Positions 52,497 through 60,027 of a DNA stretch of 64,000 nt are shown one piece after another. The position numbers and the translations under genes were made by a program. Below the pieces are notes generated by a model, which worked only from the letters and a program-made list of their open reading frames with translations, searched no databases and was not told the DNA's origin. The stretch's first letter is position 1; the number at the start of each line of letters is the position of its first letter. Source of the DNA: a virus; the IMG/VR virus record IMGVR_UViG_3300027782_004053, positions 27,555-91,554 of that record; one strand, given 5' to 3'.

Positions 52497-52525
52497 ATTA
52501 TAACAGAAATTTAGAAAAATGTCAA
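52497..52525 (-). promoter_or_regulatory. Strong extended -10 promoter
   Basis: Minus strand TTGACA (52525-52520), 17 bp, TGT+TATAAT (52502-52497). It drives the secreted protein, and by read-through the tmRNA and the following operon. Confidence 0.8.
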
Positions 52526-52529
52526 GCGT

Positions 52530-53189
52530 TTATTGTCCATTTTCGTAAGAATCTCGACATTTTAGCAATTCCGCGACCCAATTATCACGTTTTTCGATGA
52601 AAACTTGGGGAGAATCGCCTTCCACTGCTATTAACACCACTAATTTACTAATTGGAATGCCAGTTCTTTCCTCGTACATGATTGCATATGCCGCACATTG
52701 CATAAAGTAGCTATGAATCCAATGTTTTTCTTTGCGCCTACCCGAAGTCTTGAAGTCAATGACTGCTAATTTGCCATCAAACTCTCCAATACAGTCAACA
52801 GTCCCTGCTAGACGCAAGTGATCTGAGTACAATCTCTCTTCTTGAAGATGTATATTGTCAATTCGATGCAAATCATTAACAATGCTGTCAAATAATTCTT
52901 TTTGGAACATTGACATTTCTTGTATTGCATTCACATTGTTTAAATAATTTTCAACGTGTGTATGTAATTTAGTTCCTCGACTTGTAGCGGCTCGAGAAAT
53001 CTTATTTGCTTCCTCTTCGCCTACTTTTTTACGCCACTCAATAATTCCTTGTTTGCTTTGAGCACCAAGTATTGTAGTCACCGAAGGATATTTTTTACCC
53101 TCCGGTGTTACGTAATGCCTTACACCACTTGGTAGCGTAATCTGCTCCAATTTTTCAAACTCTTTCACCTTAACATGATTAAATGTCAT
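52530..53189 (-). CDS. PD-(D/E)XK nuclease (Cas4/RecB-like)
   Basis: 219 aa. The catalytic block is visible in LAGTVDCIGEFDGKLAVIDFKTS (D, then D-x-K), with the later QCAAYAIMYEERTG helix containing the Q/Y motif. TSRGTKLHTHVENYLN is the conserved upstream His motif. Related proteins in T4-like phages are 5'-3' exonucleases. It may take part in recombination or host DNA degradation. Confidence 0.82.
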   Translation of the reverse strand: MTFNHVKVKEFEKLEQITLPSGVRHYVTPEGKKYPSVTTILGAQSKQGIIEWRKKVGEEEANKISRAATSRGTKLHTHVENYLNNVNAIQEMSMFQKELFDSIVNDLHRIDNIHLQEERLYSDHLRLAGTVDCIGEFDGKLAVIDFKTSGRRKEKHWIHSYFMQCAAYAIMYEERTGIPISKLVVLIAVEGDSPQVFIEKRDNWVAELLKCRDSYENGQ

Positions 53190-53192
53190 TAA

Positions 53193-53831
53193 TTATCCTT
53201 GTAATATATCCACTGCATGGTTGTAGTGTGCAATACGATCCTCAAGACCAATAAAACCGCCATTGATTTTTTTAGTCATCATTTTTAAATCTTGCGTATC
53301 TGCCAATTCATTTAAATTATTTGCATTCCAGAACCAGCATGCAGAATTTAAAGCATAGTATGGTTGCAATAATATATCTGGATTATCTAACAAAGTATGG
53401 TCATCAAAGAATGCTTCAGAGCATCTTGTATAATTTGATTTACCTGTCAATTGGATTAACCCTCGACCTCTATACTTCCATCCATCTCCACTTGCCTCAT
53501 CCCCATTACCCATCCTGTTTGAATACACTCTGTTTGCAATCTTTTCAGGTTGTCGAGCATATTGTGCAGCAATCTCATTATTGGGAAAATATTTACCAAA
53601 GATTTTCTGTAGACCATCTGCGCTATAGTTCAAGTTTTCTTGAACAAGAGTAAATCCGCCTGATTCATGCGCACATTGTGCAATGAATGCAGCAACTCTC
53701 CCAATATCGTAAATATCATATTGTGGAAGTGTTTCCACAATTGCAGTATACCATTCAGATATGTTTTTAACTTTTGGTAATAAGTGTTTTAAATGTTCTT
53801 CTGTAAAATTAAAATCAAAACTATCAGCCAT
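53193..53831 (-). CDS. GH19 endolysin (chitinase-like lysozyme)
   Basis: 212 aa. AAFIAQCAHESGGF with catalytic E56, VQENLNYSADGLQKIFGKYFP and YRGRGLIQLTGKSNY are GH19 hallmarks. No signal peptide, so it depends on a holin. It cuts the glycan strand of peptidoglycan. A late promoter lies at 53867-53874, which fits a lysis gene. Confidence 0.92.
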   Translation of the reverse strand: MADSFDFNFTEEHLKHLLPKVKNISEWYTAIVETLPQYDIYDIGRVAAFIAQCAHESGGFTLVQENLNYSADGLQKIFGKYFPNNEIAAQYARQPEKIANRVYSNRMGNGDEASGDGWKYRGRGLIQLTGKSNYTRCSEAFFDDHTLLDNPDILLQPYYALNSACWFWNANNLNELADTQDLKMMTKKINGGFIGLEDRIAHYNHAVDILQG

Positions 53832-53866
53832 TTTGTCTCCTTATAATTGTTATTCGCATGAGACAT

Positions 53867-53874
53867 TATTTATA
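53867..53874 (-). promoter_or_regulatory. T4-type late promoter TATAAATA
   Basis: Minus-strand TATAAATA 36 bp before the GH19 endolysin gene and next to the 3' end of phoH. It places lysis under gp55 control in an otherwise early region. Confidence 0.6.
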
Positions 53875-53876
53875 CT

Positions 53877-54650
53877 TTATATATCATCCTCGTAATCAAG
53901 TTTTGCTAAGATATAGTCTTTTACCAACGATGAACGTACAATGTCATCTGCAGTAAATTCTATACGAGTGAATGCTTGCATCTTTGCTGCAATATCGAAG
54001 AACTTTAAAATTCCTGTCTTATCGCCAGCTTTTCTTAAATCGGTTTGTCTATAATCACCGCACCAAATAATTTTGGATCGGTATCCTACCCTAGTCATAA
54101 CAGTATCAATTTCTTCAAAATTCATATTTTGCATTTCATCTACGATAATGATCGCATCATCGAAACTCATACCTCTAATGAAACTTGTTGAAATGAATTC
54201 TATGTGACCTTGTTCTTCTAATCTATCCCAAGCGTCTTTGCGACCGAAAAATGTTTCGCATATCTGACGATATGGTTGCTGGTAGATTTCCATTTTTTCA
54301 GAAACATCTCCAGGCAGATGGCCTATTTCTCTTGACTGCACTGCAGAACGTACAATAATAATTTTGTTGAAAGGATTACTTTTATCTAGTACCTCTTCCA
54401 ATGCTTTGTATAATGCAATAAATGTTTTCCCTGTACCTGCAACTCCGTGCAATGCTACAAAGTAGTCTCCCCGTTTATATGCATTAAAAAAATCCTTTTG
54501 ATTATCCGTTAACGGAGCAAAGGTTTTGAGATCGTCTAATCGCAATCTTAAAGTATTATTTGATCTTGTTCCTTGTTTATGATCTTTGGTTGTTAATGAG
54601 TTTTCAGAATACGTCGCTGCCGATGTATTAGTTGAACGTTTAGTCGCCAT
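53877..54650 (-). CDS. phoH: PhoH-like ATPase
   Basis: 257 aa. Walker A GVAGTGKT at 69-76, IIIVRSAVQSREIGHLPGD, Walker B IIIVDEMQNM and the arginine motif ADDIVRSSLVKDY identify PhoH. Widely present in marine phages. Proposed role is RNA helicase/ATPase; function in infection is not settled. The gap upstream (54651-54707) holds a GGGTA-GAAA-TACCC hairpin. Confidence 0.92.
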   Translation of the reverse strand: MATKRSTNTSAATYSENSLTTKDHKQGTRSNNTLRLRLDDLKTFAPLTDNQKDFFNAYKRGDYFVALHGVAGTGKTFIALYKALEEVLDKSNPFNKIIIVRSAVQSREIGHLPGDVSEKMEIYQQPYRQICETFFGRKDAWDRLEEQGHIEFISTSFIRGMSFDDAIIIVDEMQNMNFEEIDTVMTRVGYRSKIIWCGDYRQTDLRKAGDKTGILKFFDIAAKMQAFTRIEFTADDIVRSSLVKDYILAKLDYEDDI

Positions 54651-54707
54651 GTAAAGTCTCGGTTAGTTTATATTAAGGGTATTTCTACCCCACCCCCATA
54701 ATATAGT

Positions 54708-54962
54708 CTAACTCCTAGATAACTTATCTCCTAAGTTACTCTTGTAGTTATTTGAATGAATTTTAGACAATACTTCTTTAAAACCACCGTCTGGTTTAGT
54801 AACCCCTAGACGAACAGCATCTCCAAATGCAGGAGCACCAATAATAGATTCGTGATTTATTGATTGACAGTTAGTACATTGTTGTTCCGGCCGAGATGCC
54901 CAAGAACACAGAACATTGAAAACAGTTTCACAATCTAAACATTTTAAAGTATAACTAGGCAT
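54708..54962 (-). CDS. FmdB-like zinc-ribbon protein
   Basis: 84 aa from ATG 54962, which overlaps the stop of the previous gene by 8 nt. MPSYTLKCLDCETVFN and QQCTNCQS give two CxxC pairs, as in the FmdB regulatory zinc ribbon. The rest is a polar tail. Function unknown. Confidence 0.65.
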   Translation of the reverse strand: MPSYTLKCLDCETVFNVLCSWASRPEQQCTNCQSINHESIIGAPAFGDAVRLGVTKPDGGFKEVLSKIHSNNYKSNLGDKLSRS

Positions 54963-55515
54963 AAATGTACCAATCAGGTTTTTCTCGTTTTTTCCACGAT
55001 GCAAGATGTTGCTTTGCACCTACGTAATAATTTATATATGATTTAATAGAATTAGAAATCACTTTATATGTATCGGGCATTGCAGGGGTTGGCTCTGACC
55101 ACCCTTCGTTACCAATATTCTTTGGAATGTTTTTTAACAGAACAAAGCAAAGTCCGTCTCTTTCTACTTTATGTGTCTTCCCATATCTATATGTATATTC
55201 TTCGCACAAGGCGATTAACATATTAGATAGCCAAATGTAATTTTCTTTTGACTTTCTTACCCAAATAGCTGAAGGGTGGTTAATATGAGTGGAACTATAA
55301 AGCACACCATCAAAATCATTAGGTAATATATACCGTGTTTGTTTCCGGTTATTTGTAGCTCTGCGAACAACAATGGGAGTACCATCAAGGTACCGATGAG
55401 CAGTAGAAAGAAGTTGAGCATATTCAAGGATCATTTTTACTACATGCTTGTCAGTATGTAGTTTTGCGCATTCAATAGTATTGTTATGTAGATAAAAGAT
55501 ATTAATTTTTATCAC
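54955..55515 (-). CDS. Conserved phage protein of unknown function
   Basis: 186 aa. The pattern NIFYLHNNTIECAKLHTDKHVVKMILEYAQLLSTAHR, then THINHPSAIWVRKSKENYIWL and SEPTPAMPDTYK, is found in many phages as a family without a proven role. The conserved His/Lys/Asp set suggests an enzyme. Overlaps its neighbours on both sides. Confidence 0.65.
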   Translation of the reverse strand: MIKINIFYLHNNTIECAKLHTDKHVVKMILEYAQLLSTAHRYLDGTPIVVRRATNNRKQTRYILPNDFDGVLYSSTHINHPSAIWVRKSKENYIWLSNMLIALCEEYTYRYGKTHKVERDGLCFVLLKNIPKNIGNEGWSEPTPAMPDTYKVISNSIKSYINYYVGAKQHLASWKKREKPDWYIYA

Positions 55516-55738
55516 CTTTATTTAACTTTGCATCTAACTCTTTCCAAGCTTCTTCCTCTTCGAGCAGAGCAACAGTATCATCTTTTTTAGTCAAAGACCA
55601 TGTACCATCTTCAAGATCTTTCCAGATAAGAGTATCGCCTTCTTTCCATCCGGTTTCTTCTAACATATCGGGAGGAAAGTTTAGTATACCATCTCCTGTT
55701 TCAGGATCTTCTTCTATTTTGACAGACCATCTTTTCAT
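55502..55738 (-). CDS. AbrB/MazE-like DNA-binding protein
   Basis: 78 aa. The segment LNFPPDMLEETGWKEGDTLIWKDLEDGTWSLTKK is a swapped-hairpin AbrB (SpoVT) domain. An acidic helical tail follows. No toxin partner is evident; the overlapping 186 aa neighbour is not toxin-like. It may be a transcription regulator. Its start overlaps the ligase stop by 4 nt. Confidence 0.65.
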   Translation of the reverse strand: MKRWSVKIEEDPETGDGILNFPPDMLEETGWKEGDTLIWKDLEDGTWSLTKKDDTVALLEEEEAWKELDAKLNKGDKN

Positions 55739-57057
55739 TTGATTTTACTTTCCATATCTGCTTTTGTTTTATCTAAACGAAGTTCAATAAAAATTGGCAA
55801 GAACAATCTTTCAACATTATCGCCACGATCTTTAATACGAGCATTATATTTTACTGACACAATTTTGCCAATAATATCTTTACCAATTGAATCGCGTTCA
55901 TCGTCAGTAAATCCTGAGCCAACATTCACTTGAATTTTTCCATCTTCGGATTCGCATACTAGTGCACCGAGACGTCCCACGTTTTTACCAGTACCTTCAA
56001 CCCAATCAACAACTTTAAGATCACAATCTAGTTCGCCTTTAAATTTTATCTGTTCTTTAGAACGTTTGTCTTCCCAGATATTTGTCTTAGATTTTAGAAT
56101 AGTTCCTTCTTGACCTTCAGCAAGAAACTTTTCAAAAATCCGTTGTGCATCATACTGATTATTGACTTCCTTAGTCCACACAATATCTACAAGATGTCCT
56201 ATTGCAGATACACCTTTAAGGAAGTCAATATTTTGCATCAATTCCATAAAGCGATCGTTATACGGTGTAGTATATTTGCCTATTTGAAAGGCAGTAAAAG
56301 GAATTGCATCCCATAATGTTACACGAACCATTGCCGCTTCTTTATCAGACATTGTGCCCTTAACTGCTTTGCTAAGAATGCCGTTGCCTGTTTTACGATC
56401 TAATGGTTTACCTGCAGAATCTACAACAAGTAGTTCGCCATCAAACACATAATCGGAACCATAATAACTAGAAAGTTTAAGTAGGGCGTCACTAAACAAC
56501 TTACTCGGAATAGAAAGTTCTCGGCCATTTCGGCTCCTATATTCTACTGTGCCATTACGCACAATTGCGTTGAAACGCATACCATCTAATTTTAACTGAC
56601 AGTATGCAGGGAATTTAATTTTGTCGACAAGTTTTTGCTCGAATCCAGAAGCCAGCATAACCGGGTAGGTGGATACAAGCTTTGGCCAGATTTTATTTGC
56701 GGTTGCCTCGGATACTCCGCAACGAAGATCTTTCTTGATGATTTTTTCAATAACGCCGGCGTTTGCTTCATTCAATGATTCCAATACATTAGTCAATAGG
56801 TCAATACCAGCATGGCCGGTAACATTACGAGTAGCTAGTTCATTCTCAATTTGATCCATTGCCCAAGACAAAGGCTTTTTGCCGTTTGCAGTATAGGAAG
56901 GAATCTTTCGAATGTAAAAACTAATCAATGGATCAAGAGCAAGTTTAATTACTCGTTGAAGATCTTTGTTATCTTTGTTCGCAGTTAGAATTGCTTCTTT
57001 AGCCAGCCGAGAATTGTCGGCTGCAAGCAAATCAAAGATATCGGAGATTGTAGTCAT
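55735..57057 (-). CDS. gp30: ATP-dependent DNA ligase (gp30-like)
   Basis: 440 aa from the ATG at 57057, preferred because a 15-residue longer form would lie deep in the previous gene. Nucleotidyl lysine K156 is in QLKLDGMRF. YRSRNGRELSIPSK, DGELLVVD, EGTILKSK and KIVSVKYNAR are the later ligase motifs. T4 ligase is 487 aa. It seals nicks in Okazaki and recombination intermediates, with RNase H nearby. Confidence 0.94.
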   Translation of the reverse strand: MTTISDIFDLLAADNSRLAKEAILTANKDNKDLQRVIKLALDPLISFYIRKIPSYTANGKKPLSWAMDQIENELATRNVTGHAGIDLLTNVLESLNEANAGVIEKIIKKDLRCGVSEATANKIWPKLVSTYPVMLASGFEQKLVDKIKFPAYCQLKLDGMRFNAIVRNGTVEYRSRNGRELSIPSKLFSDALLKLSSYYGSDYVFDGELLVVDSAGKPLDRKTGNGILSKAVKGTMSDKEAAMVRVTLWDAIPFTAFQIGKYTTPYNDRFMELMQNIDFLKGVSAIGHLVDIVWTKEVNNQYDAQRIFEKFLAEGQEGTILKSKTNIWEDKRSKEQIKFKGELDCDLKVVDWVEGTGKNVGRLGALVCESEDGKIQVNVGSGFTDDERDSIGKDIIGKIVSVKYNARIKDRGDNVERLFLPIFIELRLDKTKADMESKIK

Positions 57058-57178
57058 TATGAGTTTTTGCCTTACGTTTATAACGAGTTTTGAGTTCAAC
57101 AACTTTCAGTCGATATTTCGGTGTACGAAGATCTTTCGCAACGAAATTTCTAACAGGAAGTTTCTTTACTTGTTTCAT
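57032..57178 (-). CDS. Small basic protein from a probably leaderless mRNA
   Basis: 48 aa (MKQVKKLPVRNFVAKDLRTP...). Its ATG (57178) follows the promoter -10 element by only 6 nt, at the expected transcription start, and there is no ribosome site. It overlaps the ligase start by 26 nt. About one third of residues are Lys/Arg. Function unknown. Confidence 0.55.
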   Translation of the reverse strand: MKQVKKLPVRNFVAKDLRTPKYRLKVVELKTRYKRKAKTHNDYNLRYL

Positions 57179-57184
57179 GTCTCT

Positions 57185-57213
57185 ATTATAACAGAAAATA
57201 GTACCCGTGTCAA
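57185..57213 (-). promoter_or_regulatory. Strong extended -10 promoter upstream of the ligase operon
   Basis: Minus strand TTGACA (57213-57208), 17 bp, TGT+TATAAT (57190-57185). Perfect consensus. It drives the small basic protein, ligase and following genes. Confidence 0.85.
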
Positions 57214-57237
57214 GCATAAGGTTATTGTGCTTAATAT

Positions 57238-57426
57238 TTAAGCAAAAAATGGATGTTCTTCCACGTTTACGTTAAAAGTAACACTCTTATAACGATGAGG
57301 GGTTACTGATACTTTTTCTTTGGCGGCTTCGATATCTTCGATGTTGGCGTAGACACCTACAACTGATTGCTTTTTATTGCGACCAATTTTATCTCGCCAG
57401 GTTGCTTCTAGTATATATCGAATCAT
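57238..57426 (-). CDS. Small conserved phage protein
   Basis: 62 aa. Begins MIRYILEATWRDKIGRNKKQ and continues as a mixed alpha/beta sequence with no known motif. Its ATG overlaps the DsbA stop (ATGA), which supports it being real. Confidence 0.6.
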   Translation of the reverse strand: MIRYILEATWRDKIGRNKKQSVVGVYANIEDIEAAKEKVSVTPHRYKSVTFNVNVEEHPFFA

Positions 57427-57698
57427 GCGCTAGCCATCGTTGTAGAATTTGTAATGGTTTCATACATTGTTTCGAATTCTTCGTGCTCTTCAATCTCTTT
57501 GCTAAAGTTTTGCTTATGATAAACTCTAGCCATACGACGAAAAGTCTTTTTACTAAGTTCTTGCTTCTCACAAATATCTTTAATTGCTTCACGAATAAAC
57601 TCACGTTCGCCGTCCATGCGAGTCATACTATTTGAAATTTCTTTCATACAATCAAAGATTTCTTTACGATCTTTTGGGCTTGATGGAATACCTGCCAT
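57423..57698 (-). CDS. dsbA: Double-stranded DNA-binding protein DsbA-like
   Basis: 91 aa, same size as T4 DsbA (89). RRMARVYHKQNFSKEIEEHEEFETMYE is the diagnostic block, and the N-terminal part is helical. T4 DsbA binds dsDNA near late promoters and modulates late transcription. (Not the disulfide isomerase of the same name.). Confidence 0.78.
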   Translation of the reverse strand: MAGIPSSPKDRKEIFDCMKEISNSMTRMDGEREFIREAIKDICEKQELSKKTFRRMARVYHKQNFSKEIEEHEEFETMYETITNSTTMASA

Positions 57699-57700
57699 AA

Positions 57701-58045
57701 TTAATTTTTCCTTATAATATCATCTTCAATACAATTATCTCCATACTGGATTTCGATAATCTTCAATGGTGCATCACTTTCATTACAGAGCTGGTGCCAC
57801 TCTTGTTTACCTATATGGAGACTTTGAAATTTAGTAAATGTCCCATGTAGTTCAACATCTGTGCTAACATCTAAAGTATAGACTGTTGCAGTACCTTCGG
57901 CAACAAACCAATGTTCTGCTCTATCTTTGTGTTGTTGCATACTTAAACATTTTCCAGGATCTATAGTTAATTCTTTAACCTTAACTTCTTTTCCCTGGGA
58001 ATGTAATACATTATAATATCCCCAATTACGTTGTGTTATATTCAT
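57701..58045 (-). CDS. Cupin, mannose-6-phosphate isomerase type II-like
   Basis: 114 aa. The N-terminal WGYYNVLHSQGKEVKVKELTIDPGKCLSMQQHKDRAEHWFVAEGTA is the cupin metal motif of ManC/type II PMI C-domains (H, H and E ligands), with GKQEWHQLCNES providing the second half. It would interconvert mannose-6-P and fructose-6-P, possibly feeding glycosyltransferases. Single-domain, no GDP-mannose part. Confidence 0.72.
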   Translation of the reverse strand: MNITQRNWGYYNVLHSQGKEVKVKELTIDPGKCLSMQQHKDRAEHWFVAEGTATVYTLDVSTDVELHGTFTKFQSLHIGKQEWHQLCNESDAPLKIIEIQYGDNCIEDDIIRKN

Positions 58046-58434
58046 TATCGCCTCATAGATGAAATTTCTTTTGCTTCAGCATCACTAAAGATAGGTACGG
58101 CATTCGACTTATGCATTGTACCAATACCTAATACTTTAGTTCCTGTATATTTTTTTGCGGGTGCTAGAACAGCAACTCCGTTGTCTTGATTAAGACTTTT
58201 GATATGAGCAGTACTACGCCCTGCAGGAATGTCAAGGGAATACTTTAAAACTTCTGCAGACATTGCCTGTTTACGTTTCTTTTCTTCCGCTTCAACTCCC
58301 CACTTCTTTTTCATAGCAACCCAGTCTTTATCAAGTTGCCGCGCACGTTTTGCCTCTTCGGCGCTTTTAAATTTAACTTTGCCTTTTTTCTTTCCGTTTG
58401 TAGAAAGCCAAGGTCCAATAAGGTGCATAGTCAT
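58045..58434 (-). CDS. Conserved phage protein of unknown function
   Basis: 129 aa. Starts HLIGPWLSTNGKKKGKVKF and ends VLGIGTMHKSNAVPIFSDAEAKEISSMRR, a pattern frequent in phages of many types without assigned role. Basic N-terminus. Has its own strong promoter 21 nt upstream and a GGAG ribosome site. Confidence 0.65.
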   Translation of the reverse strand: MTMHLIGPWLSTNGKKKGKVKFKSAEEAKRARQLDKDWVAMKKKWGVEAEEKKRKQAMSAEVLKYSLDIPAGRSTAHIKSLNQDNGVAVLAPAKKYTGTKVLGIGTMHKSNAVPIFSDAEAKEISSMRR

Positions 58435-58454
58435 AATAAGATCTCCATAATATA

Positions 58455-58483
58455 ATTATAACATCTTTTAGGGCGAATGTCAA
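58455..58483 (-). promoter_or_regulatory. Strong extended -10 promoter
   Basis: Minus strand TTGACA (58483-58478), 17 bp, TGT+TATAAT (58460-58455). Upstream of the 129 aa gene, cupin and dsbA. The -35 begins 10 nt after the stop of the -1 extension frame of the previous gene. Confidence 0.85.
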
Positions 58484-58492
58484 GCATTATTT

Positions 58493-58663
58493 TCAATACT
58501 TATCAAATGCTCTGTACTGGTGATGTCTCATTAGTCTAGGATCATGATTCGGATCATCTGGCATTTCGCCCTGATCTAACCATTTACTAACGACCGGTTC
58601 GGGTTCGGATATGTCTCGTTTGAAGAACCGAGTCAACCTTTCAAAGAGACTTTCTCTTTTTTT
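58493..58663 (-). other. Candidate programmed -1 frameshift and extension frame
   Basis: The A7 run 58663-58657 is in A-AAA-AAA register in the 162 aa gene. A -1 shift there opens a frame of 54 codons to TGA at 58495-58493, including ERLTRFFKRDISEPEPVVSK and DPRLMRHHQYRAFDKY, which looks like real protein. No ATG or ribosome site supports a separate start. It fills a 200 nt stretch otherwise empty. A homopolymer sequencing error is the alternative. Confidence 0.55.
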
Positions 58664-59121
58664 GCTGCTGGTTCCTTTTTCTCCTTCGGTTTAGGAGGAG
58701 GCAATGCATCGGGGAAAGCTTCTCGAACAATGTCTTCTTTCAGCGAAGGATATTTTGTTTGTAACTTTTTATCTTTTGCAAGACATAAATCATCAGCTTC
58801 TGTCCAATGAATGCCTTCAAGCATTTGAACGAACAACTGCTCCTTCTTCATCCTAGTAAGATTAATATTTGGATCAAGCCAAATATACATACGACGAAAC
58901 TCGGCAAACAAATTAGTTTCAGAATATCCTTGTGGGATATTTTTATCTTGTTTATGTGGGGGATGTCCTTCGGGCAAATGCAATACAACATCTGGGTTAA
59001 AATTGATCTGCAACATCCCTATAAGGATAGGATGGTTATATGCGCGTAGTACATTTACCTTTGCCTGTTTGGTTTGAGCTTTCTCAACCTCAGCAAAGAT
59101 TTGTGGTATTGTTGTTTTCAT
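58633..59121 (-). CDS. Conserved T4-like phage protein, possible frameshifted C-terminus
   Basis: 162 aa. The first 135 residues (QAKVNVLRAYNHPILIGMLQINFNPDV, WTEADDLCLAKDKKLQ, YPSLKEDIVREAFPDALP) resemble a conserved family of unknown function in marine T4-like phages that usually ends near the AFP motif. Then comes a Pro/Lys linker with an A-AAA-AAA slippery site at codons 153-155. A -1 shift would make a 209 aa product. It is coupled by one base to RNase H. Confidence 0.65.
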   Translation of the reverse strand: MKTTIPQIFAEVEKAQTKQAKVNVLRAYNHPILIGMLQINFNPDVVLHLPEGHPPHKQDKNIPQGYSETNLFAEFRRMYIWLDPNINLTRMKKEQLFVQMLEGIHWTEADDLCLAKDKKLQTKYPSLKEDIVREAFPDALPPPKPKEKKEPAAKKEKVSLKG

Positions 59122-60008
59122 TAAAATTCCTCAATCAATTCTAGCATGTTCTTCATTTTATGTTCAACGAAAAAATTCAAAAGCATACTTTTGTTTTTTA
59201 TGGGTTGCTCTACGTAGTTATTTATAACAGAGTTTTTAATGTTGTCTGGAATATACTCAAAATCTACTAGCATTTTGTTCCGTGCAAGTCTAGTTTTGAA
59301 TTCATCATCATTTGGTAACGTGCTTTGATCTTTATACCAGGCTTCTAGCTTTTTAGATGATACTGGTTTTTGTCGCTCTCCGGCAACAATCGAATCATCC
59401 GCAGAAAGAACATTGGGAATGCCGTCACCCTTGTCACCTTTAATTGTATGTTCAAACAAGTATTGCGCAGGCGAATTATCTGGTTTAACGAATTTCTTTT
59501 GAATTGGTGAGAACTGTTTTACATTCTTAAATTTTTGCAGCTGAATGAAATCATGATCGCCTGAAATGATTAGGAATGGTTTTGGATCATCGTCAAAAAC
59601 AGAACCTTCTCGCAAATCATTAGTCTGAGACCACTCTGCCAAAATAGCAATAACGTCATCCGCCTCTGCACCTTCGATGTTAACAACTTTATATGGAAAG
59701 AATGCATCAATCTCATTACGAATAAGATCAAGTGATTCAAAGATTGCTTTCCAATCTAGACCAGAATCTTCTCGAGCTTTTTTGCGACCAGCTTTGTAGT
59801 ATTGAAATACTTGACGACGCCAGTATGTTCGATTATCACACGCAATAACAATCTGTCCATATTCTTTTCCAAATTTTTGTTTGTATCCTCGGATCGAATT
59901 TAAAATCATATGTCGAAGAATCGGAGTCTGTACTTCAATATCTTTACGTCCTCCAATTTCAGCCATAAAATTTGAGATAGCCGTTTGGCTATAATCAACA
60001 ACAATCAT
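59121..60008 (-). CDS. rnh: RNase H / 5'-3' flap exonuclease (T4 Rnh-like)
   Basis: 295 aa (T4 RNase H is 305). FEN-family metal ligands are visible: MIVVDYSQ (D5), IACDNRTYWRR, IEGAEADDVIA, LIISGDHDFIQL and GDKGDGIPN. It removes RNA primers and flaps on the lagging strand together with ligase and gp32. Confidence 0.93.
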   Translation of the reverse strand: MIVVDYSQTAISNFMAEIGGRKDIEVQTPILRHMILNSIRGYKQKFGKEYGQIVIACDNRTYWRRQVFQYYKAGRKKAREDSGLDWKAIFESLDLIRNEIDAFFPYKVVNIEGAEADDVIAILAEWSQTNDLREGSVFDDDPKPFLIISGDHDFIQLQKFKNVKQFSPIQKKFVKPDNSPAQYLFEHTIKGDKGDGIPNVLSADDSIVAGERQKPVSSKKLEAWYKDQSTLPNDDEFKTRLARNKMLVDFEYIPDNIKNSVINNYVEQPIKNKSMLLNFFVEHKMKNMLELIEEF

Positions 60009-60027
60009 AATATATCCTTCTTTTTTA

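Noticed and set aside
54955-55738. Possible toxin-antitoxin pair (AbrB-like protein and its overlapping neighbour)
   Set aside because: The 186 aa neighbour belongs to a common conserved phage family and shows no toxin motif; the AbrB-like protein also overlaps ligase, so the overlap is not specific.
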